DNA from: Neurospora intermedia
Lineage: Eukaryota > Ascomycota > Sordariomycetes > Sordariales > Sordariaceae
Assembly (NCBI GenBank): GCA_037102815.1
Contig: BTPP01000004.1
Coordinates: forward strand, 2,852,001-2,916,000
DNA: 64,000 bases
Direction: 5' to 3'
In this document: positions 33,432 to 45,568 of the stretch, piece after piece
How positions within the stretch are numbered: position 1 is the first letter of the stretch
Layout: each line of letters starts with the position of its first letter
The notes under the pieces: generated by a model
What the model was told of the DNA's origin: nothing
Databases searched by the model: none
Seen by the model: only the letters and a program-made list of their open reading frames with translations
Made by a program: the position numbers and the translations under genes

Positions 33432-35617
33432 TCAAAACACGCTCCTCTTCTGTTCTGCAAGAACCTCATCATAAACCCCCGTATCCCAAACGACCAACTT
33501 CCCCCTCCTCCTCCAATCCTCATTAAACGCACCATTCCACCCCTCCCACACCTTGTTCAGTTCAACCCCCATCTCCATCCCCTTCTTGTCTTCCTCAAAG
33601 AACTTCTTCAGCGACTCCTCAATGCCTTCAAACCCGACAATAAACCTCGGAATCTCCTCCCCCTGTGCACCACCGCCACTAGTGAAACCATCACCACCCC
33701 ACATCTCCTCCCTCAAGAACTCCACACCATACAACCCATCCTCTTCTTCAGACTTTTTGTAAAACCGATCAGCCTCATCCATGTACTCCCTTCTCTCTTT
33801 ACTCCCGGGCTGCGTATGCAGCGGCGGCTCGCAAGTCAAAGCCCTGGCGCGCAGGGCCGGGTAGGCAAGGTGCGAGCGCCAGGGGGTGGAGTGGCAGGGG
33901 GTGAGGAAGAGGGCGAAGAGTTCTTGTTTTGGGGACGAAGAAGAGTCGAGGGAGAGCGAGTCCGGGTGGATGCGCTCGAATTCGGTGCGGAGAAAGGTCA
34001 TGACGGAGAGCGCGGCGGGTTGATGGAAGAGGGAGAGGTAGATGGCGAGGAGGAGGTTGAGGGAGAGGAGGTTGGCGAGGGAGATTTTGTGGCGGAGGGT
34101 TACGGGGCCTGTCGTCGTTGTTGAAGAGGGAGCGGCGGCGCTGCCTTTGGTTTGAGTTGTGGTTGCTGCTGGTGTTGATGTTGCTGGGATGGTGAAGAAT
34201 TTGAAGACATAGGGAGCGGCTAGGATGTGAAGGATGGGAAGAAGAGGGTAGATGAAGCGGACTTCCTTGTGGGAGATGATGGAGAGAGTCCCGACCATGG
34301 ACAAGACGGCAAAGGAAAGCGTCTTGAGGATGTTAGACTGGAGGACGGTAAGGGTTCTGGAAGATGATGTTGCCTTGTATAAACCAACGAGCGCAAAGGG
34401 GAGGAAGGTGGTTGTGAGTAGAGGGATTCCCTGAGAAATGTAGTAGTGCCATGGCATGTGGCCGTAGAAGACGGCGAGGGACTGAGAGATGTTGAAGTAC
34501 AGCCATTTGTAGGGCGGGAAGGTCCAAAAGCCAAAGTAGAGACGGTCCGAGATGAGTGACACGGCAAGGACTGCACTACCACAAACGATGATCTCCTTGA
34601 CTAGAGCAAGCAATGTCGATCTGTTGATAGGAGACTCTCCATCGAGTGTCAGCCGTGTGACGGTGAGGGTGAGGACTCCGAGCCAGATGAGCAAATTGGT
34701 TGGGCGTAGCAAGACGGCAACGGCAGCAAGAACGAGTGAGACTCGGAGGCTGCCCAGGTTGCCCTTGACCTGCAGAGGCTCCTCCTGTTTGTTGGATTTG
34801 GCATCCTGAACAAGATCCCAGGGCCAGTAGTAGAGGGCGGCAATGGTCAGAGTGGTCTCCAAGGAGTTCGAGAAAGTCCTTGTGGAGCAATACCATTGCC
34901 ATGGGTTGAGAACTGTCATCCACAGCTAGAGGCAAAAGTCAAAGGGTTGTCCAAGACATACAACACATGCATGGGCCTGTGACTTACAGCAGTCCATGGG
35001 ACATTGCTCTCATCGCCAAAGATGGAGGTGGCCAGTTGCCAGGTATAATAATCACACAAGGCGGCAAAGACAGACTGGACAAGCTTGGGCAAGGCTTCGA
35101 GAACAAACATCTCGAGAGCAGGAGGAAAGAGCGCGGACAGGATCCAGTGGGCAGCCTTGTATGCCAGACCAAAAATGGCCGGATGGAGAGAGGAGCGAAG
35201 CTGATGTTGCCATTCCCAGGTCAACCAGGCCCCGCTCTGGTCTCCAAAGACCATGTTCCATGCCGGTTCGAGAGCCTGGAAGTACTCGTCTGGCTGAAAG
35301 AAGGTGCGGAGAATAAGAGCATTGATGAAGCGAAAGACGAAGAGCAAGGTGAGGACGTCGTAGACCTGTGCCGAGACAACATGCCGATGAGGTTTTGTTA
35401 CTGGCGTTGATGTTTTTGGTGTCTTTGCATTTCCGGTGTTAGCTCTCTCAGCCTCGGTGGGCTTGGAGAGGGCCGGTTCATCAGGCATGTTTTGACCTGG
35501 GAGTGTTGGTCGTGATGCCCTTGGGTGATGTTGAGGTCGACAGGAAGGTACCTCTGTCATGTAGTTAATTGTTAAGGCACGTTTCAGGGGGGGGTTCAAC
35601 CAAAGAGATCCACCCAT
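33432..35617 (-). CDS. gpi10: GPI mannosyltransferase III (Gpi10/PIG-B family, GT22)
   Basis: Two exons on the minus strand, 35617-34988 and 34925-33432 (707 aa from the first in-frame ATG). ATG codons at 35560 and 35488 are also possible; the context of 35488 (CAAAACATGCC) is the best, and starting there would give 664 aa. This ER multi-span enzyme adds the third, alpha-1,2-linked mannose to the GPI anchor precursor from dolichol-phosphate-mannose. F-Q-P-D-E-Y-F-Q-A in the first lumenal loop is the family's catalytic H/F-x-P-D-E motif. E-W-Q-H-Q-L-R-S-S-L-H-P, T-F-S-N-S-L-E-T and R-P-T-N are further GT22 signatures, and about ten hydrophobic helices are present. A Thr/Ala/Ser-rich insertion (around residues 450-480) is variable. 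The gene is divergent from ota. Confidence 0.93.
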
Positions 35618-36692
35618 ATCTTGGCAGTTGGTGATCTGGCATACGCCAGCTGACAGATCTCTCTCCCAATCTCCCTGACAGCCCCCGCGCTTTGATGGAA
35701 GGAATGGGGAATCGAAGAACTACCAGCCCTATCACGCAGCACGGTAATCAGCGCATCCATGATTGGTTAGCGTCACGGATCGGAGCCCCTCCGTGACAGC
35801 ACCGATGACGGCGGGGGGGAACCTTGCAGACTGGAGCCGTTCTTCCGTTACTGAGGCTCCGTCTCCCCGTTTAAATTTATTTTGTGCTGCATACGTACCT
35901 ATACTATAGTACACTAGTGGAAACGGCAGTTATATCAACGACTGCCGTGTCTTTTCATGTTAGTGCAGTTTTACTCTGTTTTCACTTCCATCGAGAAAAG
36001 CTCTCTCGTGGACAGGGATGCTTCGAGGAACTCAAGTCAGCAGGAACATGAAGCTCAGGCATATCCCGCATCATCGGCATCCCGTGCCCAGGGCGGCTTC
36101 CTTCGGCTTCGATTGCGTCCGGCAGCGGCGGCGGCTGCTGTCCACGCGGAGGGTTGGCGGAGGTCATGTTCTGCACCGTCCCTTGTCTTTGCAAAGCGGT
36201 GATGCGGACGTTTATCACTTAGAGGTCTAGTGCAGGACGTTTATCACTTAGGGGTCTAGTGCGGGCCGCACCCTACCCACGCAGGCCACGCCCATCTCCG
36301 TCTCGGACGCAATGAATGGTGGCAAACCATCCGACCAGTCTTGGTGTTACCCATTGTCCACGTTTGCATTACCAGATAGGTACTACCATAGCAAGGTTCC
36401 TCGTTGATCCTCGTTGCCTCAGAACTCGCCCAAGTCAGTCGCTCCTTGTTTCGAGTCCAACTTTTCTCAGTGCCTCTTCAATTCTTGTCAATTTCCCGAG
36501 TCAGGTCATTCTCTTCTGTTTCCATCTTAAGTATATCAAGGCCAGACACTTCCAAATTGCTTCTACTTGAATTCCTTGTTCCCAAGTCTTCCTTCATCTT
36601 TAGTTATCTCTGTCAGTCAGCCAGACGACTGCCCATCGTTACCTTTAATTTACTTTACCACCTCTACAGACACCACCAAAACCACAACCATC
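35618..36692. promoter_or_regulatory. Divergent promoter region, gpi10 / ota
   Basis: This 1.07-kb interval lies between divergent genes. It contains a 29-bp tandem repeat (36206-36263, separate entry) and, closer to ota, a pyrimidine-rich leader. The frame immediately upstream of the ota ATG is open for 42 codons but has no ATG, so the annotated start is kept. Confidence 0.55.
36206..36263. repeat. 29-bp tandem direct repeat, two copies
   Basis: Two adjacent 29-bp copies, 36206-36234 and 36235-36263, begin GGACGTTTATCACTTAG and share the GGTCTAGTGC end. They differ only at one internal position (A/G) and at the last base. The repeat lies about 430 bp upstream of the ota start codon. Confidence 0.9.
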
Positions 36693-38165
36693 ATGGCGCC
36701 ACCCGCTGATACTGCTTCGAACGGCGGTTCAACCCTCTCGCTCGACCATCTCATCACCGGCTCGGACAAGTACCACGCTGCCGCGACCAACGTTGCCATC
36801 GCCGCCGAGAACGAGTATGCCGCCCACAACTACCACCCGCTCCCCGTTGTCTTCTCCAAGGCTCAAGGCGTTCATGTGTGGGATCCCGAGGGCAAGCACT
36901 ACCTTGACTTCCTTTCTGCCTACAGCGCCGTGAACCAGGGCCACTGCCATCCAGAGCTAGTCAAGGCCCTCACAGAACAGGCTTCGCGCCTCACCCTGAG
37001 CTCCCGCGCCTTCCATAACGATGTCTTCCCTGTCTGGGCCGCAAAGGTCCGCTCCGTCTTTGGGTATGACATGGTGTTGCCCATGAACACCGGCGCCGAG
37101 GCGGTCGAGACAGCCATCAAGATTGCGAGAAAGTGGGCGTACAAGGTCAAGGGCGTGCCACATGACAAGGCCCTGGTGTTCAGCGCTGCTGACAACTTCC
37201 ACGGACGGACGGTAAGTTGTGTTTTAAGCGCCAAGCTGTTCACCCCGATATTCTAACCAAAACTCTTGCAGATGACGGCCATCTCCCTCTCCGTCGATCC
37301 CGAGTCGCGTGATAACTATGGCCCCTACGTACCCCAGATCGGCGCCGTTTCCCCTTCGACTGGCAAGGTCATCCGCTACAACAACATTGCCGATCTAGAA
37401 GAAGTACTGGAGGCGCATGGAAAGGAGACCGCTGCCTTCATCGTGGAGCCGATTCAGGGCGAGGCTGGCGTTGTTGTTCCCGACGAGGACTACCTCCAAA
37501 AGGTTTCGGCGCTTTGTAAGAAGCACAACGTCCTCTTTATCTGCGACGAGATCCAAACTGGTATTGCCCGCACGGGTCGTATGCTCTGCAGCGACTGGGC
37601 CAATATTAAGCCTGACATCATCACCCTGGGCAAGGCCATCTCGGGCGGCATGTACCCCGTCAGCGCTGTTTTGGCTGACAAGGAGATCATGCTCGTTGTT
37701 GAGCCTGGTACTCACGGCTCCACATATGGCGGTAACCCGCTTGGATGTGCGGTATCGCTCCGTGCGCTGGAGCTTGTAGAAGAGGAAGGTCTGGTAGAGA
37801 AGGCCGAGAAGCTGGGTCAGATCTTCCGGGAAGGAGTGGAGGCATTCAAGTCTCCCATTGTTAAGCTCGTTCGCGGCAAGGGACTGTTGAATGCCGTGGT
37901 TATTGATGAGTCTGCGGCTGCTGGGCGGACAGCCTGGGATTTGTGCATTTTGTTGAAGGAGAAGGGTGTCCTCGTGAGTAATGTCCGTTCCTCCGTTGCT
38001 GATGATAGTGCTAACCACAACATCCAGGCGAAACCCACACACGGCAACATCATCCGCTTCGCTCCTCCACTAGTCATCACCGAGGAGGAGCTACGGGGTG
38101 CTATCAAGACCTTCGGAGAGGCCCTGCAGGAACTTCCAACTGTCACCAAGTCCGAGGGACATTAG
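36693..38165 (+). CDS. ota: Ornithine aminotransferase
   Basis: Three exons, 36693-37211, 37272-37973 and 38028-38165 (452 aa). The second intron (37974-38027, GTGAGT donor, GCTAAC branch site, CCAG acceptor) is 54 nt and has no in-frame stop, so a simple reading frame runs straight through it; homologues join L to A-K-P-T-H-G directly, which supports splicing. This PLP enzyme transfers the delta-amino group of ornithine to 2-oxoglutarate, giving glutamate semialdehyde in arginine catabolism and proline synthesis. Visible landmarks are [32 protein letters not shown] (cofactor Asp) and the Schiff-base Lys in T-L-G-K-A-I-S-G-G. There is no obvious mitochondrial presequence, consistent with the cytosolic fungal enzyme. 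Context around the start (ATCATGGCG) is strong. Confidence 0.97.
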
Positions 38166-39190
38166 TTAGTATTTGAGGAGGATGAAGCGGCGTGTTGCGT
38201 TTTCACTCAGCATGCACTGCATTTGTTGTAACCCGGGCGCAACTGGTTTTTCTTCAATGTTCGGATACCCAGGGACTTGCGGATATCAGACTGATTATTG
38301 GGAATATCTCTATCATCCTGACCCTTCGCGTCAGCGGGTTATGGGAAAAGTTTATATACCACCTTGTAACACAGTTAATCACCGGAAGGAACCACCCATG
38401 AATCAAACAATACCAAGTGTGTTCACCCTACCTTACACCTTACACTTCCACAAGTCATACAAAACACAACACTCTCGTAGCTAGGCAACTTCGGAGACTC
38501 GGCGACCGTCTAACCATACATCGGGTTTTTATGAAATCCTTCTGGAACACCGTGAAGGCCTTTGCATAACCTTTCAAAAGTGAAAAGGAGCTCGGGACGT
38601 CGGGCCTGTCAGGCAGTGAACATGTCACACCCGTTACCAGCGGGCACCTCCGTCTTGCCTTCTGAGTTGCTGTTTGGCTTCTGGTGTCGTCACGTTCCAG
38701 ACACAGAGCACTGTACAATTGAAACCTTACATAAACGTCAAACATGGGACAAAATCGATAGGTCATACCCTTATATCACGAGGCTTGTCTTGTCTTTCGA
38801 GTGTTAATATTTCGCTGGGACAGGTGGATGGAATTACTTGTTTTCCGTAGTATTATATTATTGTTCATCTCGTATAGATTGGACAAACGGCCACTACTCA
38901 AGAATTGAATAATGGGAATAACACGCTCGACGAAGGACATTAAAAAGTCGACATTTAGTAGTGCCACATACATACAAGGAATACAGTAGATCCTCGGTGT
39001 CTGTACGTATGAGCCTTGGTATATCATCCTAACACAACAAGTCATCATGGCTTTGAAAGCAAATCCTTCTTCCTAAACATCCCATGGTATCATTTCATAA
39101 ACAAATAAATAAAACAAAAACCCCTCTGTTCGCTCTTCGCTTCCCTGATATGATCATCATCATCATGCACATCATCCCATCCCGACAAAA
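38166..39190. other. Convergent 3' region, no gene seen
   Basis: About 1 kb lies between the convergent ota and MFS permease genes, AT-rich near 38820-39120. No coding signal is seen. Confidence 0.55.
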
Positions 39191-40815
39191 TCAAAGCATA
39201 TACCTAAACTCGGGATTCAGATCCCCCAAATCCGCCTTCTCCTCCTCCGTCAACCCCCCATCCCCTTGCATCTTCGCTCTCCTCTTATTCTCCATCGTCA
39301 CACTAATCGCATACAACAGACACGCCAGCGCCGACAAGCACGTGAAGGAGACACAAATCGCATACCCCATGCGATAGTGATTCTTGGCATCGCTCGCCAC
39401 AAAGCTGTAGGTGGCAATGATACCGCCAATGTTGCCAAACGCAATCTGCCACGCCGTGCCGATGGCCTTGCGGTGGTGCCCGCCCAAGTTCATGTTGAAC
39501 CAGCACACGATGATGGGCATCGCGCTGTACGCGCCCATGGCGACGAGAAAGAGGCCGCCGTACTGCACGTTGACGTGGGCTGGGTCGTGCACGGTCATGA
39601 GGATGGCGAAACCGGCGATGGCGACGGCGATGCCCAAGATGGCGAACATGAAGCGATGGCGGAGGTAGTCGGAAGCGACGGCGGTGACCATGGCGAACCC
39701 GAAGGCGGCGGCCCACGGCGGGACGGAATGGAGCTGCGTCTGGATGGCCGAGTACTTGTAGGAGCCGATGATGGTCGGGGAGAAGTACGCGTACGAGTAG
39801 GCGGGCACGATCAGGCCGAGGTACATGATGCCGCCGAGCCAGATGCGGTGGTCGGTCAGCGCCTTGCCGACGTCCCGCAGAGTAATCTTGCGCTCGGCCG
39901 CCGAGTGTCCGTGGTCCGCTTGCAGCATGGCCTGGACGTACTCGCGCTCGGCGGGCTTGAGGAAGCGTGCTTCCTCGGGGAAGGCGGGGAAGGTGAAGAA
40001 AAAGACAACGCCGGCCAAAAAGGTGACGCAACCCTCCACAATGAAAATCCAGCGCCAGCCGCGGTAGCCTTGCAAGTGGTCCATCTTGCCGATGGCGGAG
40101 GCCAGCAGGCCGCCAAAGGCGCCCGCCAGAGAGGTGGAGGAGAAGAAGAGCGAGTACCGCTTTTGCGCATCGGCGCGCTTGTACCAGGAGGCGAGCAGGA
40201 AGAAGCAACCGGGGAACATGGAGCACTCGAACACGCCGAGGAAGAAACGGGTGGCTAGGAGACCGCCGTAGTTCTGCACCAGACCCTGGAAGATGGAGAC
40301 GAGACCGAAGCCGACGCAGCAGATGGACAGCCAGACGCGAGGCGAGAACTTCTTCATCAGAATGTTGCCGGGGATCTCGAGGATGATGTAGGGGACGAAG
40401 AAGATGGTTAGGGCCGTGTTGTATTCGACTTTCTCCAGCCCCAAGTCGGCCTCGAGTCCAAAGGAGCGGGCGTTGCCGATGTTGACTCGGTCCAAAAAGG
40501 CGAGCAGGTACAGGAAGATGATAAAGGGGATGATGTGTCGGTCGATCTTGCGCACGATGGCCGCCTCGGTGGTGCCCTCGGGCGGCGAGAGAGCAGTTGC
40601 GGTCGTGAGGGAGTTCGGGCCAATGTCGTACGAGATGCGGCCGGCCTCGGCGCCCTTGTCGGAGCTGCTGAACCCCGAAGGGTCATGATGGGTCTTCTCC
40701 TCGAGGGAGACTGTGAAATCATGTTAGAATATGACGTGTGTGTGTGTGAGGTAACGTAAAATATCGTGAAGGAAAAGGGTTAAGGATTCAACTTACGATC
40801 CTTGATATCGGACAT
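39191..40815 (-). CDS. MFS permease, Dal5/ACS (allantoate-nicotinate) type
   Basis: Two exons on the minus strand: a 19-nt first exon (40815-40797) and 40710-39191 (512 aa). The tiny first exon gives M-S-D-I-K-D and a GTAAGT donor. The protein has about twelve hydrophobic helices and the family signature at the end of helix 1, L-D-R-V-N-I-G-N-A-R, followed by a loop. G-x-L-x-x-R-x-x-x-G-x-x-E (L-A-T-R-F-F-L-G-V-F-E) in helix 4 and W-R-W-I-F-I-V-E-G also mark the anion:cation symporter family, whose fungal members import allantoate, nicotinate, pantothenate and similar organic anions at the plasma membrane. The N-terminal 60 residues are hydrophilic and cytosolic. The substrate cannot be told from sequence, and the neighbours give no clue. 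Confidence 0.9.
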
Positions 40816-43800
40816 GATTCTTGTCTTACAGCTTCTGGTTCCCGAGCAACATCCACCTAGAATTACAAGAACGGTAAAGGTGAGAGAGGGAAAGGGGAGA
40901 GGGAGGGGAAGGGAAGAACTGTCGTTTATAGAAGCTGAAGAAGGGGAAGGAGATCTGCGAACGATCGGCCATGCAATCGGGGATTCGAGGTTTAAGTACT
41001 TGGGTACGGGTCGGACGCGGTGTCAACATGTACATATCGAAGACGCACTACTGCGGACAGACACGGCGGAGGCCGACCGGTCGGGGTCGGTGCAATGCAT
41101 CAGTGCAGATATGATGGTTGCATCTGGCATGGTACATACATGAGTACATGACTGACCAAGGATCTCTGGCGTCAATCCCCCTTCTTTCAAAGTGTTCCAT
41201 TTCACACGGTCTCTCGATGGCTCACGTATAATTGGATGAGTGTGACACAAAACGAACGGACACACTTGGGTGCGCCGGTGGATGGCCGATGGTGACCTGG
41301 ATCGACGGTGTCGCCTCCACCATTAACCATTGGGGAACTCTACATACTGTACCCTAGCCTTTCCCAATCCGTTGTCATTGTTGCATCCACGGTCCGTCCA
41401 GTCCACTTGTTTAGACTTTGGGCCCCATCCAGGGGTCCCGACCCCCGACGGACAACTTTCCAGACTGAGGCAAGCTCGGTGTTCGGGAGAGCGTTCCCGG
41501 AGGACGGGATTGGAGACGAGGAAAAGGGAAAGGCGGGGTGACTGATGGTACCTACCTACACCATGACTTTTCTTTGTCGTCTTTGTCACTTTAAGAGGTT
41601 GTCACCCTTGGAGCTAACCACCACCACCATGACCAATTCCAGCCTCTCGGCGACTTTTATGTGTTCAGCCCAATCGAAGTCGATGGGAAAGAAAAGCCAC
41701 TAGAAACGATCCGGACAACTGGAGAAGATGAAGTGATGGTAAGAGCCGCGGTCGATCTCCTCTTTCACCTGAATGTTCAAATTATGTATCGGCCTGAGGC
41801 ATCGAACTTGCTCATCTGACCTTTTTCTTCAAATGATATTGTCATCCATCGCCCCTCCTCCCCCCCCTCACATCACTCTTCTGTCCGGTAGATATGCGTC
41901 CTCATCTTTCTCCTCTTCATCTCTTATTGCCTGTCGAATGCCTTGTTACTCCTATGCACGTGTACGCAGGTTGTACAGGAAGAAAGGAAGACGCACGCAA
42001 CCATTCCAACTCCATTCTATCCTTCCATCTCATCAGCTTGCTTCCACGGGAAAGTATTGTGAAACCAAGACACATACACAACGAAACGAACGGTATGGTA
42101 GGCGTCACGCCATTCCCGTTTGACTGTCGCCTGTCGCCTGTCGTTCTGTTCTACAAGTTTCGCAAGTAAAATCCCGTCTTGTACTCACTTTCTTTCTAGA
42201 AACAGTCATCTTCTCGGGGCCGATTCCTCTTCTTGTTTGGGGGGTCGGGTTTCTTCTTCCTCCTTTAGGCCCACCACTTACATCGATACAAGTCTGTACA
42301 TAATATGCAAGCGATTTCGCTCTTACACTACAACAACACACCCCTGGACAGTAAGCTCCATAAGGTGTTTGACTCGCTCCATGCGTCTTGGCGTACATTT
42401 GCTACTATACCGTGTTAGGTAGGTCGATCCCTTGAAGCCTCGGCCCTACCACGAATGTGGTGACATTTTTCGACAGGAGGAATTGGCATTTGGGATCGTT
42501 TATGTCATGGCAACGGAGCCGCAATGTAAGTGTGTGTCGTGTTTAGGTTTGGGCAGCGGAGGCGGTGGAGAAAGTGATGATGGACCACAGCGGCGGCCGG
42601 GCTGAATGGATGGAGACGGTGACGGTGACGGGGCCGGTACCTTTTGAGCCTCTTGCGGTAGAGATGGTGGAGAAGCGAGCTGAGAGAGAGAGAGAGTCAT
42701 TGGAGCTAAGAGCGATCTCGGTCTCGACCTGGACTGCTGGGGCTGAAATGGTCGCCGGATATCGGTGAATGAATGCTACGCTGTTGGAGTCATAAAGACT
42801 TCAGACCGTCACATTGCATTTTTCTCGCAAGAATCTCTTGAATTTGTCAGGTCTTCAATCACCCAGGTATCCAACAGCGAGAGGTAAGAACGCCAACCAT
42901 AGGTCTCCCGGTTGTCATCACCCACCCACCACACCTCCTCCTCCCCCAGGAAATGGCCCAAAAGCCGAGACCATTCCTTTGTCTGCCACTCCCGCGTCCC
43001 GTCCTGGGCGACCGACCGGACCACTGCAACACCCCCTACCCCGCGCCAAGTCCCGAGGTTGGCGCAACGACCCTGGCACATCTGGTTGGTGGGATTTTGC
43101 GGGGAAAGAAAGATGGACGGGAGTGAGTGAAGTGATTGACGCTAGCCTTTCCCGCTTTTGTTCTAGCGTGTGTAGGTAGGTGTCAACCATCGTGTTTTGA
43201 CGGTCACGGTGTTTTGGGACTCCGAAATACGGAGTTTAAGAAGCCAACCTCCTGTGTTAATGTTTGGTTGAGTGCTGCCCCTTTTTTGAAGAGAATTCTT
43301 CGATGGATGATGATCTGCCCCGAAAAAAAAAAAATCTTTCTTCTTTTGTCTTTGAAAAAGAAAAATATCATGTGAAGAAAAAGGAGTCATAACATACCTC
43401 TAATGGTGGATCTTTAAAAAAGAAATTTTCGTCGTGACAGGACAGCTCCGCATGTCAGGCAGGTCCCAGACGACTGCTTGGAACTACCCCTTTAAGCTTT
43501 TCCCCCCAACTTCAACCAACGACACCTGGCTTTTTCCCTTTGTGTTTCTGGTTCTCTCTCTTTAAGCATAGAAGAACAACACAAGACGGAATCCAAGCAA
43601 TGAGGACGAACGGCTGATGGATGGAAAGAAACAAAGAACAGTTGGAGATGGGAGATGGGCACAGTGACGGCCTGACAGGTCATGCACGCCACGCCACTCA
43701 GACTGAATAATTCCGCTGTCAAGATCGACACTTGAGCGGTCCAGCGGGTTCAGCTCGGAATGGTGCCGCGCTTCTTCTTAGATTATATGTGATTGTGTAC

Positions 43801-45568
43801 GAGTGAAAGACAACCAGCGGCTGAGGAGCCTCAACAGCCACGGTTCTCCCAAGAAAGGAACCAGCTGAGAAAGCGAAGCTGAGGTGTTGGTTGGACCTCC
43901 TTCGTGGATTCAGCTTAACTCGACTCAAGTTGAAAGCTTCAAACAACCATGTGTTGTAGGTAACTAGGTGTCGACCATTATTCCCCTTTGTAACCGACGA
44001 CTTGGATATTCAACAGTTCGGTATTAGACGTATCGAGACGGTGGGTTACTGTATGTAGTCCCCTCCGGACTCGGTATCAACCAACCACAGTAACCTTCAC
44101 AAGCCGAACTTAAACTTTCAAGTCCATGGCCCCGCAACTCCATCCGGTATTTTGTTCAAAGGGCTCCTTTATGCACACTACATACAATTATACATGTAAC
44201 TCTTTAGACTGGAGTCTAGACTCAGCAGGAATCAGGCGGACTCAGCTCACTTCTCTTTTTGGTGTAGGTGGTGATCGTCTGTACCTACATGACGATGCCG
44301 ACCCGGTGGAGTGGTTCTGGGTAGTGTACTGTGCGTGTAGGTCGTTTAGTTGTGTGTGTGTGTGTGTGTGTCATCATGTTGGTGAGGTACGTACTATGTA
44401 TTGTACATGACGCAGATCATCCTTAAAAAAAAAAAAAGAAATCAGCTCTGATCTAATGTCATCTGATCGGGAAATTCGTCGCTCGCGTGGGTTTGGTGCC
44501 ATCATGGTCCTACAATATGCATATTTAATATATGAGATGGATGTGATTTTCATGTTCTTCCCCAGACGGATGCGAATGTTTTTGAAATCGTAACGTGCAG
44601 TTCGACTCGGTCGGTCACGAAACTACAAATGCTTCACAGGCGCGCAGGCATATATATCCCTGATGCGGATCCAACACAACTGGCAATCACAAACATACGT
44701 GTGGACCGGTAGGTACATTTGGCATTCCATTAACACTCGATTTTTTCAATTCCGGATGGAATACGGTAAAGGCCGTCGAAGAAGAAGCAAGGAAGAAGTG
44801 ATCCCCACACTAGGTTTTTGGTAAACAAACATGAGAACAAGAGGAGGAATCGTCATCCAATTTCGTGAATTCGTTATTTTTGTGTGTCATCTGGTATTCC
44901 CCCAACCACCCCAAAGACCATCTACATATGTATGTGGTTGGTGGGTGTGTGGCCGAGCATTAGTTCTGTGATTCTTCCGTACTACAGATGACGAAGGCGA
45001 TAAAAAAAAAAAGGGAATCAACCGGTTCTCCAAGCCATGCATGGTTTGTTGTAGGGTTCCAAGGCGGGGAAGAGGGGTTGCCCGTTGTGAGCGCTACATG
45101 ATGGTTATAGGTGACTGTTGAGTTGTTGCTGATAATGCCTGACTTATTATGCCCCAAAACACAAACATGAAGTTCTAGTACATCTCTGTGTTGCTTTTAA
45201 TGGTCTTCCAGCATACAAGAAGGAAAATAATATCCCCAAGTCTAAACACAATAATTCAAACCAGTAAAAGACGCTTAGATTCTGTTGTCTTTGGTACCGC
45301 AAGTTGTACTAGAGACAAACAAAATCTTCTTCGGGTATCTCTGGATGGGGTATCCGCGCAACAAAGCCCTCGACCTGACCCGCTCTCTTGCGCTGAAGAA
45401 GATAGAAAAAAAAGATAAAAAAAACGGCAGAAAAAAGACCATCCGAGATAAACTAACTTAGACATTAAAACGGAGTGATAGTTTGTATGGTAGACCACAA
45501 AACGGGTATGATTGACTTGAGCACTAGTAGAATACTGTGCCCTGTTCATCAGGCTTGCATCGGCTGTT
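40816..45568. other. 4.7-kb region without a supported gene
   Basis: This lies between the start of the MFS permease gene and the 3' end of the RhoGAP gene, both on the minus strand. The left 1-2 kb is presumably the permease promoter. Features are simple repeats: (TG)10 at 44351-44370, an A12 run near 43325 and several A- or T-runs. The many short frames differ between strands and lack family motifs or paired splice sites. A long non-coding RNA could not be excluded by reading. Confidence 0.5.
44351..44370. repeat. (TG)10 microsatellite
   Basis: A perfect dinucleotide run of ten TG units lies in an intergenic region. Confidence 0.95.

Noticed and set aside
39266-40258. 330-codon frame on the plus strand, antisense to the MFS permease
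   Set aside because: It is the mirror of a GC3-rich coding region; the permease strand has clear family motifs and this frame has none.
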